Part shown: positions 10,741 through 21,880 of the stretch, piece by piece
Numbering within the stretch: position 1 is the stretch's first letter
Layout of the letters: the number at the start of each line of letters is the position of its first letter
Assembly: GCA_950295325.1 (NCBI GenBank)
Contig: OX485806.1
Location: 10,974,001-11,038,000, forward strand
Direction: 5' to 3'
From: Polytrichum commune
Taxonomy: Eukaryota; Streptophyta; Polytrichopsida; Polytrichales; Polytrichaceae
DNA: 64,000 bases
The notes under the pieces: model-generated
Told to the model about the DNA's origin: nothing
Database searches by the model: none
Seen by the model: the letters and a program-made list of their open reading frames with translations, nothing else
Program-made: the position numbers and the translations under genes

Positions 10741-12537
10741 GACCATCAGCCGTTACGGTGGCTCATGGAGTCGGATAAGCTTACTGGGAAGCTTGCTAGG
10801 TGGGCTTTGTTGCTCTAAGAGTATGACTTTGAGGTGGTACACCGTGCTGGGATTACCAACCTGGATGCAGATGGACTCTCGCGCAATCCAAGTCCTTCGG
10901 ATGAGGACTTGACCGGGGCCAGGTGGCATGGAGATTGTGATCGAGAGGCGGTTCCAGGTTGGCACGCGGCTGCTTATGTCACTTTATTTTCTGGTGCATC
11001 TGTTGAGATTCCGATACAGGGCTCGGATGATGAGACTGATCGGCCTCAAGCTATTGCCAATATATGGGAGGATCTTCCCGTATTGCATAAGCTTCAACAG
11101 GGTACCTTTCCTTTGTCTATTTCGGCAATGGAAAGGGATAGGATTGGACATCGAATAACAAGGTTCCGTTGGGAGAACGGTTTGTTATTTCGATTGTGGC
11201 CGGATGGGACAAGGCGTATTGTTCCCAGGCCGGATCAGAGGGCCTCCTTGGTGCGACAAGTGCACGAGGAACTTGGCTATTTTGGCATACGCAGGACACA
11301 TTCGATGTTGCGTGGCCAATATTGGTGGACTGGCATGTATCAGCAGGTGGCTGCATATGTCGGGAGGTGTGAAGTTTGTAACCGGGTCAGGTCTAGCTTT
11401 AACACCTTATCACCTCAGTTACAGCCCTTACCTATCATGGGATTAGGCTACCGTTGGTCGCTGGACTTTGCAGGGCCGTTGGTGGTTACACCACGTGGAG
11501 CAAAGTACGTTTTGGTGATGGTGGAGCATTTTAGCAAATGGATTGAGCTTGTTGCTCTACCCCAGAACTCTGCAGAGTTGGCCGCGGCCGCCTTTTTGGA
11601 TCGTGTGTTAGCACGTTTTGGAGCACCAGCTGAGGTGTTAACGGACCAAGGGAGGGAGTTCCTTGGTGCTTTTGAGGAGTTGTGCACTAAGGCTCTCATA
11701 GATCACCACACCACCTCTCGGGATCATTCGGAGGCAGATGGCTTGGCTGAACGTGTTGTTCAGACAACCAAGCGTGGCTTGAGGAAGTATGAATTACTTC
11801 GGGGAAGCCACCGGGATTGGGACCTTATGTTACCATGGATTGCTATGGGCTATCAATTTAGTAGGCATACCTCTTTGACATCCTACAGCCTGTATCAATT
11901 ATTGTATGGACGTGAGCCTATACTCCCGAGTTCTATTCGGGAAAAACTAGCTCCTGTTATGAACTTGGATGACCCAGACCTTTGGGCAGAGTGTTTATAG
12001 GAGCGGGCTCAATTCTTCCAGAGGGCCATGTCTATGGCCATGGAGAATTTGTCCATTGCTCAGCACCGTGACACATTGCGTTATGCACACATTCGTAGTG
12101 GTGTTTACCGACCTCAGTTGCGGAGATTTCGGCAAGGGGATTATGTTTATCTTCAACGTGAGGCGCCTACGACATTGGATGTCAGGGCGGGGCGCACTAT
12201 CCTTCGGGTGAAGGAGGTGTTGCCAAGTGGTTTGTTGTTGTTGGAAGGCAATGATGGCAGGGAATGTCGCGAGCATTCCAAAAACTGTGCCCCATGTCAT
12301 CTACCTATTGAGGGTAGAGTTCATCCTGAACTGGCTGTCGTACCAGAGGGTCTTCTATGTTTTGTGTGTGGAGAGAAGAAAGGAGCGGCTACTATGCTCT
12401 TGTGTGATCAGTGTCAACGCGGTTGGCACATGACATGCTTGAGGCCACCCTTGACTTCTCTACCATTTGGACAATGGAGTTGTCCTCGCTGTCGAGGATC
12501 TTCGGTACTTGGTGCTTCCACCAATCGTACTCAATGA
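10735..12537 (+). pseudogene. Retrotransposon pol: RNase H end, integrase, PHD finger (two in-frame stops)
   Basis: One frame runs TDHQPLRWLMESDKL, stop TAA at 10816-10818 (expected Gln), then EYDFEVVHRAG and the integrase. The zinc-binding region keeps the first His and both Cys (CEVC), but the usual second His (GHFG) is Tyr (GYFG). The D,D,E core is present: SLDF, VLTDQG and DGLAERVVQTT. A TAG at 11998-12000 interrupts the tail (expected Gln before ERAQFFQRAM). The tail has a basic LRRFRQGDYVYL region and then, in place of a chromodomain, a PHD finger (12355-12495): CFVC, LLCDQC, GWHMTC, WSCPRC, a full Cys4-His-Cys3 set. Restored, this would be a complete integrase. Confidence 0.9.
12355..12495 (+). 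other. PHD finger at the integrase C-terminus
   Basis: Cys4-His-Cys3 zinc ligands in PHD spacing: CFVC, twelve residues to CDQC, then GWHMTC, then CPRC preceded by the conserved Trp (GQWSCPRC). PHD fingers of this type commonly bind histone H3 tails, so it could steer integration as chromodomains do in chromoviruses; that role is inferred. Confidence 0.88.
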
Positions 12538-12821
12538 TCCTGTGTGGTTTTCATCATTTTATACCTGCCCAAATGGAAAATGATGAGTTATGGCATAGAG
12601 ACGCAATCAACATGAGGCGGTGGATTTAATTCTATGGGATCTGATGGCCAAACATCAGAGGCGATTAAGGATGGGGCTCACCTTGCACCCAGCCTACAGT
12701 TCCTTGGAATAACGTTTACCACACTAGTTAGTTACGGAGCAATTTTTCATTACCCATGCCCTTTAGATTGGCATTGGTCCTAGCTGTTTGGCGGGACTCC
12801 ATAGTCAGCTGAGGGGGGGCA
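12538..12821 (+). other. Retrotransposon 3' untranslated region and polypurine tract
   Basis: About 280 bp after the PHD stop, ending in CAGCTGAGGGGGGGCA (12806-12821). A G-rich purine run directly before a TG dinucleotide is the usual plus-strand primer site abutting the 3' LTR. The inverted copy at 0.3-1.2 kb has the equivalent run beside its own 106-bp unit. Confidence 0.75.
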
Positions 12822-12927
12822 TGTCGAGGTGTGTTGTTTATGTGTGATTTTGCTATGTTTTAGTGTTGTTTGTTAGTGGTGGTTGGTACTCGAGCTGCAG
12901 TGACATACGATCGCTATTTACACGACA
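12822..12927 (+). repeat. 106-bp TG...CA terminal unit, copy b (candidate 3' LTR)
   Basis: Starts TGTCGAGGTGTG immediately after the polypurine tract and ends TTTACACGACA. It differs from copy c by three C/T changes. At 106 bp it would be an unusually short LTR for an autonomous gypsy element. Confidence 0.75.
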
Positions 12928-12929
12928 GC

Positions 12930-13262
12930 TGTCACGGTATGCGGCGTCGACGGCCGCACCTTATCCGTTGGGTTTCATCCATCTAGATTTGGATGGATGA
13001 ATCTAGATGTGGAGAGGAAGGCTCCTAAGTGAGGAGCCTCCTCCTTGGCTTGGCATTCTTGCCAAGTCAAGTCTTGTGAGTTAGTGTGTGGAGATAGCTT
13101 ATTTGAGGTATAGATTGCATGATTTTGCAATAAATCTTGAGTTCTTCTTCCCCTACTTACACTCTTGGATTCTCCCTTGGTGGAGTGAGAGATAACTTGA
13201 CTAGTTGTGTGCATTTGAAGAGAGATTTAGAGCTCTTGCAAGGGTTTGATTCTCTTCCTTCT
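12930..13262 (+). repeat. 333-bp direct repeat X, 3' copy
   Basis: About 98% identical to 3461-3793 by eye. It lies two bases after copy b of the 106-bp unit and stops one base before copy c, so it is bracketed by two copies of that unit. Confidence 0.85.
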
Positions 13263-13263
13263 T

Positions 13264-13369
13264 TGTCGAGGTGTGCTGTTTATGTGTGACTTTGCTATGT
13301 TTTAGTGTTGTTTGTTAGTGGTGGTTGGTACTCGAGCTGCAGTGACACACGATCGCTATTTACACGACA
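13264..13369 (+). repeat. 106-bp TG...CA terminal unit, copy c
   Basis: Near-identical to copy b. It is followed by unrelated sequence (GACTGTAACTTTC...). With copy b it brackets repeat X, giving a 548-bp structure that looks like a small TRIM-like element or the scar of a tandem recombination. Confidence 0.75.
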
Positions 13370-13997
13370 GACTGTAACTTTCTTCTCTTCACACTTGTAC
13401 GCCTGCCACGAAACCCAACCACAAATACTTTTATCCCCTCCGGCAGGATGTATTTGTTTTGCAGGAAATGTCACTCTAGCATTTTTGGCTACACACTGCA
13501 AAAACACACTACACAAAAATGAAAATATTTAGTATTGTTACCACCCTAGAAAACGTCATACTTTTAGAGTATGTGAAGGTGAACTTGAAATGCTCAAGTG
13601 CATTGCTTTGACTCTTCTTTTTTTGTTGGATTAAAAGCTTGTGTTGCTTGGTAAGTGAGCATATATGAAGGTCAATGGGGTTTGTTTTGGTGGATGGGTT
13701 GTTGGAAAGAGTTTCAAACGGACCCAAAACTCAATGTAGTGGAAGGAGTTGTTAGTAACTCCGTACGTAATGGTTTTGGTGCTCAAATGCCGTAGGACAG
13801 GGTAAAGTTAGGGGGGATTCGAACTTGGGACGTCATTGGTCGAATTGGGGTAGGACGGGGTCGTCATGAGCATATATATGTGATTAGTGTTGTGAGAGGC
13901 TTGTAAGGAGTTGCGAGGTCGACCATCGCATAAGATGTGGTATTGGTGAGTAGGGTTGACGAGGAACAATGATCGGGAAGAGCCGGCAGTTATATTA

Positions 13998-14240
13998 GTT
14001 ACAAATGAAGCGGTTGAGTTTGAGAAATAACCAGTTGAAGTTCAAGACTGCATGAAAATTACTGATCATTTTAGAGGAATTTATAGAAGAATATACCCCA
14101 ATTTAATAAAGGCAAAACCGGAGGATGTCAACATGTAACCGGTTGGACTTGCAAACACTAGGATCTCAACCGATTATGAATGCCCAAAAATCTTCCCGAT
14201 CACTAATGAGGAATATATTAGCCGGAGAGGAGGTTGTTAG
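13998..14240 (+). repeat. MITE family 3 copy
   Basis: Shares the blocks GGTTGAGTTTGAGAAATAAC, GAAGTTCAAGACT, GAATATACCCCAA, GTCAACATGTAACCGGTTGG and CAACCGATTATG with copies at 23.4-24.0, 26.97-27.99, 39.53-39.77 and 49.12-49.35 kb. Non-coding. Confidence 0.7.
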
Positions 14241-14440
14241 GGAGGGGGGGCTTGTGTACACAAGGCAACAATGCGAAGTTCATCAACACTCATGCCAAGT
14301 AAGTGAGAATCTTCAACACACTTTGCATGTGAATATCATTTCATGGTTGTGGCGCAATCAATTTTTAAAATTTAAAATTTAAATTTAAACTAATGTTTTT
14401 AATGTTTTTAATGACAATCTTGGCTTCCATAGATTGCACT

Positions 14441-15430
14441 GATGTGGTACAAGGATTGAGAATTTTTTGGGGTATCATTTGAGCCAATTGGGGGTTGTAC
14501 AGTATGGGGGTTGGTTCAAAGTATGACATGCACATGATGGCTTTGATTGTATGATGGTTTCGTTTTTATCAATGTGCAAAGAGATGAAGGCCTTTTGGCT
14601 CATCACACTTAGAACACCTTGGAACAAACATTTGTTTGTGAATTGCTTGAATGTTTGTGATGGTGGGATTGATGTGGTTTAGAGAGGTAGGCTTTTTGCA
14701 TTACCTGAGCTAATTAGGGTTGTAAATTGTTGAGTCTGGTCAAAAATTTAGTGTGCACATGATGGCTTTGATTGTGTGGCATTTTCGTTCATCAACAGTG
14801 TGCATAGAGACGAAGGATTTTTGGGTGATTAGACTTTGAACTCCTGGGAACGAACACTTGTCTTGTCATGTCTAGAAAGGTTTTGGGAATCCTCGCTGTT
14901 ATGGCAAAGTCATACTGATGTGGTACAGAATTTTATTAAATTTCTTTGCACCACTTGAGGAAATTATGGGTTTTACACTCTGGAGTCTGGTAGAAAATGT
15001 AGCATGCACACGGCAATTTCGATTGTGAGATACTTTTGTTCTCCACCGTGCAAAGAATTGACGGAGTTTGGCTTCTCACACTTTGAACTCCTTGAAACAA
15101 AAATTTATGTCATTTCTTAAAAAAATGTAAAACCTCAATATTATGGCAATACTTTGTGCTCATGTCTTTAAGGCTGTGCATGATGGAATGATGTGGTGCA
15201 AGAATTTAGACGTCCTTTGCATTAGGTTTGAGCTGAACAAGGTGAACATAGTGGAATCTGGTCAAGGTGTAGCATGCACGCGATGGCTTGCATTGTGTGA
15301 CAATTTTGTCGATCAGTGTGCATAGAGATGAAGAAATTTTGGCTTACCACACTTTGAACTCCTTATAACAAACATATCGTCTGTCAACAACAGATTGTTA
15401 CAACAATGTTTTGTGCTCATGTCATTAAGG
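14441..15430 (+). repeat. Degenerate tandem array, four units of about 230-273 bp
   Basis: Units start with GATGTGGTnC/TT at 14441, 14671, 14917 and 15190. Each carries a mid-block like GCACATGATGGCTTTGATTG, then TTTTGGCTnATCACACTTnGAACnCCTT and an AACAAACAT-type end. Units are well diverged from each other. The array lies upstream of sequence related to the 3' flank of the gene at 36 kb. Confidence 0.75.
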
Positions 15431-15879
15431 TCGTGTATGATGGATTTCAAATAATATTGTAGGCTTGCTCTCACTTGTACATGTGACATTGACAGAGCTT
15501 GACCTAACATGTTGTGCATTACTCATATAATAATAACTAAAAAAATTCCATCTATGCATGTTTGGAATGTTCCCATCTCCGGGGTTGTCTCAGTGGCTGT
15601 TGCTTGCAATAGATAAAATGAGATGGATAGAGAAATGATTCAAGCGGAGCTTTTGAACACAGCCAGGGGGCATTGCAGAGGCCATGCTCAAGAACAATGA
15701 AACTTTGGTGTTGCAGTATAATGTTATATATCATTATTGATGGCTTCATATTGACACTTAATGGGGGTTTGAAGCTCGAGCAAGTAGGTCACTCCTCCTT
15801 TTGACATGATGTGCTCCTTTCTAATGCAGCGATAATAGGGTGCGTTCTTGAAGAATTTAACATTTTGACTTTTGTGTTT

Positions 15880-16260
15880 TCCTACTTCAGGGTTATGTCT
15901 TACCTCTCTTGGTTTCCAGCTTGTGTCAATGAAATTAAGGACCGAGTATACATGCTACAAAACAATTTGCTTGAATCTTCATGTTCACTCTAGAGATCAG
16001 TAGCCAAAACCTAATACAAGGATCCACAGTTTGGAAGTGATGATGAAGTCAGTAGGGATGTCGTGGAATCTGAATTTGTTTACTGTTCCATTTGAGTTGC
16101 GGTTGATTTCCTTTTGATTGCTTTGGAATGAGTATGTAACTTTAAAAGCTTTGGGTACTCTTATCTCTCTTGATTCTCATTTGTGAATCCTGGTTACATG
16201 TGTCTGTAAGTGCTGTAAATTTAAACCTCGATGCTCACAAGGATATCTCTAATGCATCAA
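15880..16260 (+). pseudogene. Remnant related to the 3' flank of the 36-kb gene
   Basis: The stretch around 16105-16250 (GATTGCTTTGGAATGAGTATGTAA, then CTGTAAGTGC, AAACCTCGATGCTCAC, GGATAT) matches 37335-37460 in order, and CTCTCTTGGTTTCC near 15905 matches 37178. No coding part is left, so this may be a duplicated 3' untranslated region. Confidence 0.5.
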
Positions 16261-16847
16261 ATTTGGAGTTGTACTTGGTTCGAGTTTGTGAAATGTCAGT
16301 TTCCTCGTATGAGTCTTCTGCAATGAGATGATGCCATGGTAGATGAATACCGAAAAGGAGAGGTGATAGAGGTTATTGAGTTTCATGCATACAATTTACT
16401 TCCCATGTCCAACTTGGTTGTGTTGCAGCGGTGAATGGTCATCACTTACAAATTGGTGAGCTTCAAGTGTTGAGAGCCACCTTCATATTTCGCATGTGCC
16501 TCGTACTGCAAACTAAGGTATGTGGCACTGTTGTGGGCATTTCCAACTCCAAATGTTTTGGTTTGTTGGATCAAACTGGGACTTGTTTCATCTATTTAGA
16601 AATTGTACATCACGCAGATGATCATTTTCTTAATCGGAATTGAGATGCAAACGTTCTGGGAGATTAAACGAACACTTCTCTTTGTCTTCAAGTGATAACG
16701 TAGGCCCTCTTTCTCTTCAACTTTTCCAACAGATGGAGCTAGAACCAGTGGACAATTCTACAATCTAACAAATAGAGTAAAAGGAAGCAATCTAGAAGCT
16801 ACAACCATGATTCACTCTATCGTCGATGGTATTTAGTGCCACGTACA

Positions 16848-17345
16848 CCATTTGCGAAGGGCCTCAACTAGATGCCTAGAGGTCTCAAAGTGTCACATCC
16901 ATTAATTGCCAGTATGATACTTTTCGTCAACATAACTAACTTTTTAAAGTTGAAAATTATTCACATTATGACATTTTGCATAGCACGTTGGAATACTTGA
17001 GATGATAGTTGTGTATTATAGTATGAGAGGAGAAAGTATTATCGAGCATACTAATGGCATGTGTCATGTGTTTACAATTTAGTATGCAAGAGGAAAATAT
17101 TCTTGAACATACTAATACCAAGTGTCGTTTATGTTTAGTCAACTTGTAGCCCATTGCGTAACATGGGCTTACACCTCATGACACTGTAGTGCTCATGCCA
17201 ATATCAGTAAGTGCACTTGAACGCCAAGTGTCACGAAGTGAAACTAATGGTGAAGTTTGTTGGTCATTAGGGTAACCTAGCATATGCCTCAAAATAGGGT
17301 AAGTGACACTCTTATGCATATGACACTAAATACCCCAAACGGTGT
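16848..17345 (+). repeat. Dispersed repeat R6, intact copy
   Basis: About 500 bp beginning CACCATTTGCGAAGGGCCT, repeated at 32676-33176 plus 35034-35115, where it is split by a transposon. It includes internal near-repeats (GAGCATACTAATGGCATGTGTC...). This uninterrupted copy reads ACCTAGCATATGCC at the point where the other carries its insertion. Confidence 0.75.
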
Positions 17346-18101
17346 AGAAGTCTTAGAATACTGCCAGGTAACAAATAATAACTGGTTATTCAGATTCTGA
17401 AAAGCTGGTTATACGATACAAACCTACAAAAGGTCACTGGAAGTGCTTTAAGGCAGGTAATTAGCAAGTCAGCTTAACACAGCAATTCTCTTACAAAAGC
17501 GTATATAGCACAGCTTATATGATAACAATTCAGCTTAACATCGCATTTTCTTACAAAAGAAGTCCAGGTTGGATAATGTATGTGAATACGCGAAGGGTGG
17601 AGATTAGGGTGAGTGATTTCATACTTAGTCGATGTATAGAGCTGGGATTTTGATATGTCGAACCACGAATTTACTGCAAGAGTGTGCATGGCCCCTCTCA
17701 GTGTCAACTGCCAACCTAAAACGATTGCTCACAGTACTATTATAGTGGAACGCACTGAATTCACAAACTTGGAACTTTTCTCCAATTTCTGAAACCCAAA
17801 GTAAGATAATTTGGTTGAAGGAGCCCCCATCTTCCAGCTGTGGAAATTCCAATGAGGCTCAGAAGTTATAGACTCACGATTTCCCACAATGAGATCATGT
17901 CCAAGTCGATCGAGGGACTGAAGATCTAGGATTCAGTCTCCGGCTCTCTGCAAAGCTTCAAGTGTTGGAGCTTCAATTCTAGTTTCATACATTCTTATAA
18001 ACTTATTTGGTCTATGAAGAGCTTACGAGATTCTCGAAGTACTGAGGGAGTAATATATTGTCATATTGCACCTTAGTGCTTAGTAACTTTGTGCTGCAGA
18101 G
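17346..18101. other. Intergenic, no feature recognised
   Basis: Unique-looking sequence with short ORFs only. A repeated block, GCTTAACAnnGCAnTTCTCTTACAAAAG, occurs twice near 17475-17560. Confidence 0.35.
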
Positions 18102-18519
18102 CTACACCACCAAATATACATATTTGGTGTCCTACGGCATTTTATGTCATGCGGTGGCTTTTTTTAGTGACATTTTCTATGATGAAGTTCACAAATACTG
18201 TCATCCCAACTTTACCTTTAGTTCATATAATGCTGATTTTTGAAACAAAGTTCAGTAAGATTTTGCATCCTAACAAATTTGTGATGAAATATTGCCATGG
18301 ATGATTGAAATTTGGATTGCCAATCACTTAGCAAGTGACGATACTTGGAACACCATAATGCCCAGATTTTATAACTCTATAATGCCCAATTTTTTTGGCA
18401 AGGAATGACAAATACTGTTAGGTTAACACTTAGTGTTGGTGACACACTACACCACAGTTACAATTAGTACTGAGCAAGACAATTAGAACTGGTGACACTA
18501 CATATCATATGTAGTGTAG
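18102..18519 (+). mobile_element. MITE family 4 copy
   Basis: Ends are CTACACCACCAAATATAC at left and CATATGTAGTGTAG at right. Interior family blocks are GGCATTTTATGTCA, TTTGCATCCTAACA, ATGGATGATTGAAATTTGGA, CACTTAGCAAGTGA and TTAGTGTTGGTGACAC. Other copies lie near 24.4, 25.5, 31.3 and 38.7 kb. Non-coding. Confidence 0.7.
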
Positions 18520-20760
18520 CTAATAGAGTATAAAATTTACACACTCCAGTTGCACAGACCCAAATGAATACATAATTTCTTGGACCAAGTCTGCTTTTTT
18601 GCTTTTTTTTCCAACATGATAATATTGCAGCATTGCCTCCTTCCCTCTGTAATAATCACCTGTTGCACCATAAATGATTCATTCGCTAAGAAAGTAAAGT
18701 AACCACAATTGAATACGGATGGATAATATCATGTATCCTTGTAGGTGTTGGTCGAACAGATCACCAACTGATGTAACCTTACTAGATTTCTAATACATTA
18801 TACTATGCTTTGGGAATGCTTTAAACAAATCACTAGTTTTCAGAATAATTATGCTATATTCCTTGCTCCCGATGAACCATGACATTGTACATAAATGAAA
18901 TGACAATTGTATCAACATTTCTTTACTTCACAAGTCTGAAAGTTACTGTGATCTTCAGTATACAGAAGGTCTCTTTAGGGAAATTTTCAAAGCAGTGCTA
19001 CTTCAAGTTGTTATTGGCATTGCTATACATACCAATACGCAAGAAGTCTTAGCTTACTGCCATGTAAGTAGATGGATTCTCTAAGCAACAACCATGGGGC
19101 GTTGCATTTACAACATGAGAGAACTAAGTGGGCAATTTGACCCTTTGATGTGACGCATGATTTTTTGCCTTTGTCCAGATCAGAAAGGTTGAATTGTCTC
19201 GTAAATAAGAGGAGACAATTAAGCTATCTAGGATTCTTCTGTTGTGAGATGTGGTTGGTGTTTAAACCAGTATTGGTCAACAATCGTCTTCTTTGTACCA
19301 TTTGGGTATCTATAATGAGGAGATATGCACACTCATTGATCTTACTTTTGAGAGCCATGGGTCGGTTCTTTGATACCGTTAATGCATGTTGATTATTGAT
19401 ACCATCCATTATTAGATACACAGACCAACATTGGCATCACTATTGAGTGTGGAGTAGTGGATAGAATTTGAGGACGTAGTGAATGAATGAGCGAGTGATT
19501 TGAGTGAATGAAGACTAAATTTGGGTTATGGCCGAATTTGGGTTATGGCATTGCATGTTAATATAGTCGAATCTTGTATTGGTCTGACAACATGTTCATG
19601 GAGGACCTAGAGTATGGCGCAAACCTTGGTTGTGGCTGAAATTGGCTCTAGTTTGGAAAATGTTCACCAAACATTGTGATCTTAGCTACAAGGAGGCATA
19701 TTGTGTGTGGTAGCAATCAATTTTGTAGCACGGGAAGCTTGACTGACTGAATTTTTGTTTGTTGATTGGTTCAAGCATGTCGATCTAAAAGGATCATTAC
19801 ATCGTCTCGGCCAATTCATGAAGTGTTGTGACTGACTAATTCATGTCTTGGTTTGCTTGAGGCATATTAATATGAGAAGACCATTACATCAAGTCAACCA
19901 ATTAATTGTGGTTTTTTGGTTGTGAAGGGAAGGCAAAAGGCACAACTATAGTGAAAGGTTGGGAATGGGGTAAGGTGTAAACGACATAGGAGAAGGTCTA
20001 AACAACATAGGAGACATGGTCATCAATTCAAAGTTTGCATTATGGCACATGCCCCGTATTGAAGTTTAGAGTGTGGTGATTTGTGGCTCAAGTAGGGGCC
20101 CACACAAGCACTGCCAAAGATGTACTCATTTGCGGTGCGAGCATGGGAAGACCTTCATCATAGGTTGGAGGGGTTTTTTTTGGTATGACTTGGGAATATG
20201 GAAGTGTGCAACTTGAAATGTGTCCATTATGGCAGAGTTTGTGATATACGGAATGGATATGTGATCACATTATGGCATTAGTGCATGGGAGAGGTAAATG
20301 GCACAACCAATATTGGCCCTAAACTTGGTTTTTATTGGCAAATGACCCATGTAGAATTTGCTACCAATGTCGTCCACTTACACAACGTTGAACAATACAA
20401 AAGTTCCCCCCTATGACACCACATTGGGAAGTAGAGAATCTTTGATTCTGGCGCCTAGATCAACACCTTCCTCAACGTTGGTTTCAATGATTTCAAATTC
20501 TTTGGGTTGTGATTTGCAATTGCTAACCTTCTCAAGCTTCTAATTAATGCTTAAATCCATCCGTTGGACGATTCCACATAACTAGAGGTGTCCACATTAG
20601 CCTCATCTACTTGACATGCTTAATCTTGCATTTGCAAGCCCTCATGAACGCATGGCATTTCATGCAAAATAATCCATTTAGGATCAATGTCATTATTGCC
20701 CATTTCTTGTCCTATTTGAAAACCATTCATAGAGGCCTTTGTCATTGATCCAATCATTGT
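18520..20760. other. Intergenic, no gene recognised
   Basis: 2.2 kb without a coding region I can support. A short direct duplication, AATTTGGGTTATGGC, occurs near 19518-19552. Confidence 0.4.
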
Positions 20761-21220
20761 GCAACCCAACGTGCAATGAATGCCACCCAAAAAAACCCAC
20801 CCAATGGCAACCCATCACCCAAAATCAACCACCCAATGCTAGCATTTCTATTGAAAACACCCCACCCCAACTCAATACCACCCACCCGCAATGCCACCCA
20901 CCCATGGGTAACGAATGACATCCTTTGTAGCCACCAGGTAGTTGATGTGGCATACATGGATTTGACAATGGGCATGCCAAACCGGCTTGGGTTACTATGT
21001 GGGTAAGTATATACTTGACCGCTACCCTCATACGCACCCTATACTTGAACCAATAGCTAACTTGGTTGACAATAATTTTACTGTGCCACCCAATACGTCC
21101 ACCCTCCATGGTTATGTCCACCCAATGGTATGCAACACCCACAAGGGTCACACCCAAATCACTGGAGGTCACCAAAACAAGTGAGACCACCCTTTTGCTG
21201 AGCGTTTCACTTGGCCAACT
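20760..21220. repeat. CCACCCAA-rich degenerate minisatellite
   Basis: Repeated short motifs such as CCACCCAATG, CCCATCACCC and CCACCCATGG spread over about 450 bp. They resemble the CCCACCCATG array at 33.9-34.3 kb but are more diverged. Confidence 0.5.
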
Positions 21221-21534
21221 CAATTGTCACCAATATATACCCCAAACATCTATCGGGGCCAGTTTGCAGTGAGAAAACAATTCCCTTGCATGGTTCATTT
21301 GGATAGAATTTCTTCTAGTGATTTGCTGACTTTCTAGTCACGCATGACAATTGTCCAAGATTCATATGCTTGTAGTGTTTGTAGATCAACCCTCCCACAA
21401 GGATGTGAGTTGCCTCCATCGATCTGTCACCACCCTTGTATTGGAGCAACAAGAATCCAACATTGAGGAAGATCGGGTTGAGAGACATGGCAATGACCAA
21501 GCCATAAACATAAAGTAGATGTGCCTAGATCGAA

Positions 21535-21880
21535 CACAACAATATAATTTGGACACCTATATTTGAGTGGTATGTGGTTGGGTGTGGATCTAAGAACTAG
21601 GACCAAAAAGACACGTGTTTAGTAGAGATCGGACTATATATGTGCTCAAAATATGCTAATCATTCTAGGTTCAATACTCTACATGATTAGCGACATGGAA
21701 AACCACTTAATGATCATGAAAATTTCCACTTTAATAATGAATATCATATTCATACAAGCTCCAAAAATTGTGAGGCAAATGACGACGAACACTAGTTGGT
21801 TTTGTTAATCATCTTGCACTAATCATGTGTTTACCATATCATACGAGAAGCGGGTGTAGAGAGAAAAGTACTCATGTATG
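21535..21880 (+). repeat. Dispersed repeat R9, copy 1
   Basis: Starts ACACCTATATTTGAGTGGTA and contains TGAGGCAAATGAC and ACGAGAAGCGGGTGTAGAGA. Related copies are at 30745-31070, about 53080-53410 and 63830-64000. Non-coding. Confidence 0.6.

Larger units (their letters stand above)
3461..13369 (+). mobile_element. Ty3/gypsy-type LTR retrotransposon with DNA methyltransferase and PHD finger
   Basis: Domain order on the plus strand is Gag, two CCHC knuckles, aspartic protease, cytosine-5 DNA methyltransferase, reverse transcriptase, RNase H, integrase, PHD finger, polypurine tract and a short terminal repeat. RT before integrase makes it Ty3/gypsy-like. ORF1 is intact; pol carries stops and frameshifts, so this copy is probably not autonomous. 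The ends are unresolved. A 333-bp block is repeated at 3461 and 12930, but the polypurine tract is followed by a different 106-bp TG...CA unit that has no copy at the 5' end. Capture of DNA methyltransferases by retrotransposons has, as I recall, been reported in a charophyte alga and in dinoflagellates. Confidence 0.9.
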
